The notes under the pieces were generated by a model, which did no database searches, was not told the origin of the DNA, and saw only the letters and a program-made list of their open reading frames with translations. A stretch of DNA of 46,622 bases, taken from Gammaproteobacteria bacterium (GTDB taxonomy: Bacteria; Pseudomonadota; Gammaproteobacteria; Pseudomonadales; Pseudohongiellaceae). The translations under genes were made by a program, and so were the position numbers. Numbering within the stretch: the stretch's first letter is position 1; the number at the start of each line of letters is the position of its first letter. Below are positions 45,108-46,622 of the stretch, piece by piece. The stretch spans positions 1-46,622 of the forward strand of contig JAHEHN010000029.1 of the NCBI GenBank assembly GCA_024644515.1, given 5' to 3'.

Positions 45108-45134
45108 AAGGCGACTAATTTAGTCGCCTTTTTT
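45108..45134 (+). terminator. Rho-independent terminator without an upstream gene
   Basis: AAGGCGACTA-ATT-TAGTCGCCTT is followed by T4 to T6 on the plus strand. No plus-strand gene lies upstream, so its gene seems to have been lost. Confidence 0.88.
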
Positions 45135-45162
45135 GTGACTTGTGACTTGTCTCTTGCATCTT
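45135..45162 (+). repeat. Heptamer tandem array GNNNCTT, four units
   Basis: The units GTGACTT, GTGACTT, GTCTCTT and GCATCTT begin right after the terminator T run, in the same position as the array at 9111-9152. Confidence 0.85.
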
Positions 45163-45189
45163 GACCCGCCAGAAGCCACTATCTGCAAT

Positions 45190-45894
45190 ATGGAAATCTC
45201 TCCCATTGCTTACATAAAATCTCCTTATAAACAGAAATTTGCCATTCCGCGGCAGCCGGGACTGGTGAAGGCTGCACTAGGCGAAATTATTTTTGAAGCA
45301 GATTATGCGGATGTGAACTGTCTGCGCAAACTGGGTGAGTTTAGTCACCTGTGGCTGCTTTTTCGTTTTCATGAAACCGTGGAAAAAGGCTGGACTCCTA
45401 CAGTACAACCACCGCGACTGGGCGGTAAGGAAAAGGTTGGAGTATTTGCAACCCGCTCAACTTTTCGTCCTAACGGTATCGGTTTATCAGTGGTTGAGAA
45501 TCTTGGCTGGCAGCAGCAAGGCAAGGAACTTTTATTACGGGTAGGCAGTATAGATCTGCTGGATCAAACGCCGATACTCGATATAAAACCCTATATTCCC
45601 TATGCCGACAGTATTCCGCAGGCCAGGGCAGGTTATGCAGAAGAAGCTCCGACTAAAATTGAAAAAGTAGAATTTTCTGACAGCGCTGAACGTCAGCTTG
45701 ATGATTTTGAAGAGAAATATCCCCGATTACGGGAACTGATCATCTCTGTTTTGATTCAGGACCCCAGACCTGCATGGCGGCACAAACAACCTGATGAAAA
45801 ACAATATGGCATGAGCTTGTATGAGCTGAATATAAAATGGCGCGTGGAAAGCGACGGGATCAAGGTGTTAGAAATAAACCTGGAAAATGATTAA
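45190..45894 (+). CDS. trmO: tRNA (N6-threonylcarbamoyladenosine(37)-N6)-methyltransferase
   Basis: TrmO (TsaA, YaeB) methylates the t6A37 base of tRNA-Thr(GGU) using SAM. The 234-residue product starts at MEISPIAYIKSPY; the frame is open from 45142, but that part runs through the heptamer array. Motifs are FSHLWLLFRFHE, FATRSTFRPNGIGLSVV and the LDIKPYIPYAD segment. A C-terminal domain (about 160-234) with DPRPAWR is present. The length equals the E. coli protein. Confidence 0.95.
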   Translation: MEISPIAYIKSPYKQKFAIPRQPGLVKAALGEIIFEADYADVNCLRKLGEFSHLWLLFRFHETVEKGWTPTVQPPRLGGKEKVGVFATRSTFRPNGIGLSVVENLGWQQQGKELLLRVGSIDLLDQTPILDIKPYIPYADSIPQARAGYAEEAPTKIEKVEFSDSAERQLDDFEEKYPRLRELIISVLIQDPRPAWRHKQPDEKQYGMSLYELNIKWRVESDGIKVLEINLEND

Positions 45895-45954
45895 GCAAAA
45901 CCAGAATTACAACTAATTAAAAAAGAACCTGCATCTCATTTATGAAGGAGAAAC

Positions 45955-46622
45955 TTATTTGAGCTGCATAAGGTTGAGTAACAGGTTTCGACAAGTGCTG
46001 AGGTGTTGCTGCCGGTAATCACTTATCAGGCTATACAATTTTTGATATAGCTGGTGAGTGTAGGCTCGAGTACAAAGTAGCTGTTGTTGATGTAAAAAAT
46101 TTTCCAGAATTTTCTGATCGTTTATTTTGCCCAGTTCATCACCGAGGCTGTCAAGGATTTCAATTATTTTCAGTTCTGCCGGCGTCTGGTTTCTGATCAT
46201 CTTGTGCTGATACATTAATCTTTTTATTTGTTTGCGCCAGTCATGCAGCTCCTCCCAATCTGTTATTTCTGAAGAAAGGATTTCCTCGCCTTTTTCGCAT
46301 AATTCTGACAAGCGTAGTTTCAGAATCGGCTTGATATCATTTTCCGCCGGTTCCTTGCCAAGAAGTTTGTGCGTTTTCTTTTTAATGTCTCTGGTTAAAC
46401 CCAGTACGTGCTTCAGTTCTGATGGTGGCAGTCGCTTGTCTTGCAGTTTCTGCTTCAACTCAGTCATCAAGGCGAGCAGCTCGGCGTCATCAGCTTCGCT
46501 GGTCATGTTCTGTAATAAGGAATACAGCACATCAGCATCCCGTTGAACAGAAAGCATCCTTGCCAGTTTTTTAACTGCTGTTCTTAAGTTTTCAGTTTCC
46601 TCTTGCTGTCCTTCAAGTTGCC
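45955..46622 (-). CDS. CHAD domain protein, 5' end beyond the window
   Basis: The minus-strand frame is open to the right edge of the window, so the N-terminus is missing. The visible part (about 222 residues) matches the CHAD domain: ENLRTAVKKLARMLSVQRDADVL fits the conserved helix with Arg-Asp, and WRKQIKRLMYQHKM the second His/Lys/Arg-rich helix. CHAD domains are alpha-helical, positively charged and bind polyphosphate granules. It often occurs with a CYTH domain, which could lie outside the window. An internal ATG at 46557 is not the true start. Confidence 0.85.
   Translation of the reverse strand, partial: QLEGQQEETENLRTAVKKLARMLSVQRDADVLYSLLQNMTSEADDAELLALMTELKQKLQDKRLPPSELKHVLGLTRDIKKKTHKLLGKEPAENDIKPILKLRLSELCEKGEEILSSEITDWEELHDWRKQIKRLMYQHKMIRNQTPAELKIIEILDSLGDELGKINDQKILENFLHQQQLLCTRAYTHQLYQKLYSLISDYRQQHLSTCRNLLLNLMQLK

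Overview
The window is a stretch of gammaproteobacterial chromosome of moderate GC. It contains the cluster proA-nadD-rsfS-rlmH-mrdA-rodA-rlpA-dacA-ybeD-lipB-lipA, a class II (long) ilvC, and ilvI-ilvH, ilvC, pssA, msrP-msrQ in a row. Both sets recall the arrangement in Pseudomonas and relatives. The many exported proteins of unknown function (DUF6152, DUF5916, DUF4159, SIMPL, M19 dipeptidase, cytochrome c) and the lack of phage or insertion-sequence genes suggest a free-living, probably marine, heterotroph. Species cannot be told from this sequence alone.

Layout. 1-6.3 kb holds exported or envelope genes: a two-domain DUF6152 protein, a DUF5916 outer-membrane barrel, a DUF4159 protein and an M19 dipeptidase, with an 11-bp tandem array between the last two. 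6.3-13.6 kb is branched-chain amino acid synthesis behind a long structured leader (ilvI, ilvH, then ilvC inverted), followed by pssA and the methionine-sulfoxide reductase pair msrP-msrQ. 13.6-14.0 kb carries tRNA-Ile(GAT) between degenerate copies of itself. 14.1-17.5 kb is a run of four exported proteins built from two domains, DUF6152 and a domain with an 'SVGHWE' motif, which occur fused in one gene and split in three. 17.5-20.5 kb (minus strand) has nnrE, a SIMPL protein and a triheme cytochrome c. 20.7-25.3 kb has a D-2-hydroxyacid dehydrogenase, the tail of a decayed DUF924 gene, a second DUF5916 barrel and a small TPR protein. 25.4-27.7 kb is serA-serC. 27.9-39.6 kb is a GIY-YIG gene, the housekeeping cluster of NAD, ribosome, cell-wall and lipoate genes, and an SDR. 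39.6-46.6 kb has holA, a rearranged junction with a truncated dicarboxylate symporter, an unknown membrane protein, a polysaccharide deacetylase, a 5'-truncated hybrid histidine kinase next to a REP-like palindrome, trmO, and a CHAD-domain gene running off the window.

The most unusual material is: (1) the DUF6152/SVGHWE family, with a predicted His-His mature N-terminus and shared cysteines; (2) the tandem degenerate tRNA-Ile locus with duplicated tRNA tails around a nested-hairpin element; (3) heptamer arrays (GNNACTT) starting at the last T of two terminators; (4) G/C homopolymers of 7-10 bases just upstream of several start codons. No complete mobile element, CRISPR array or defence system is visible.
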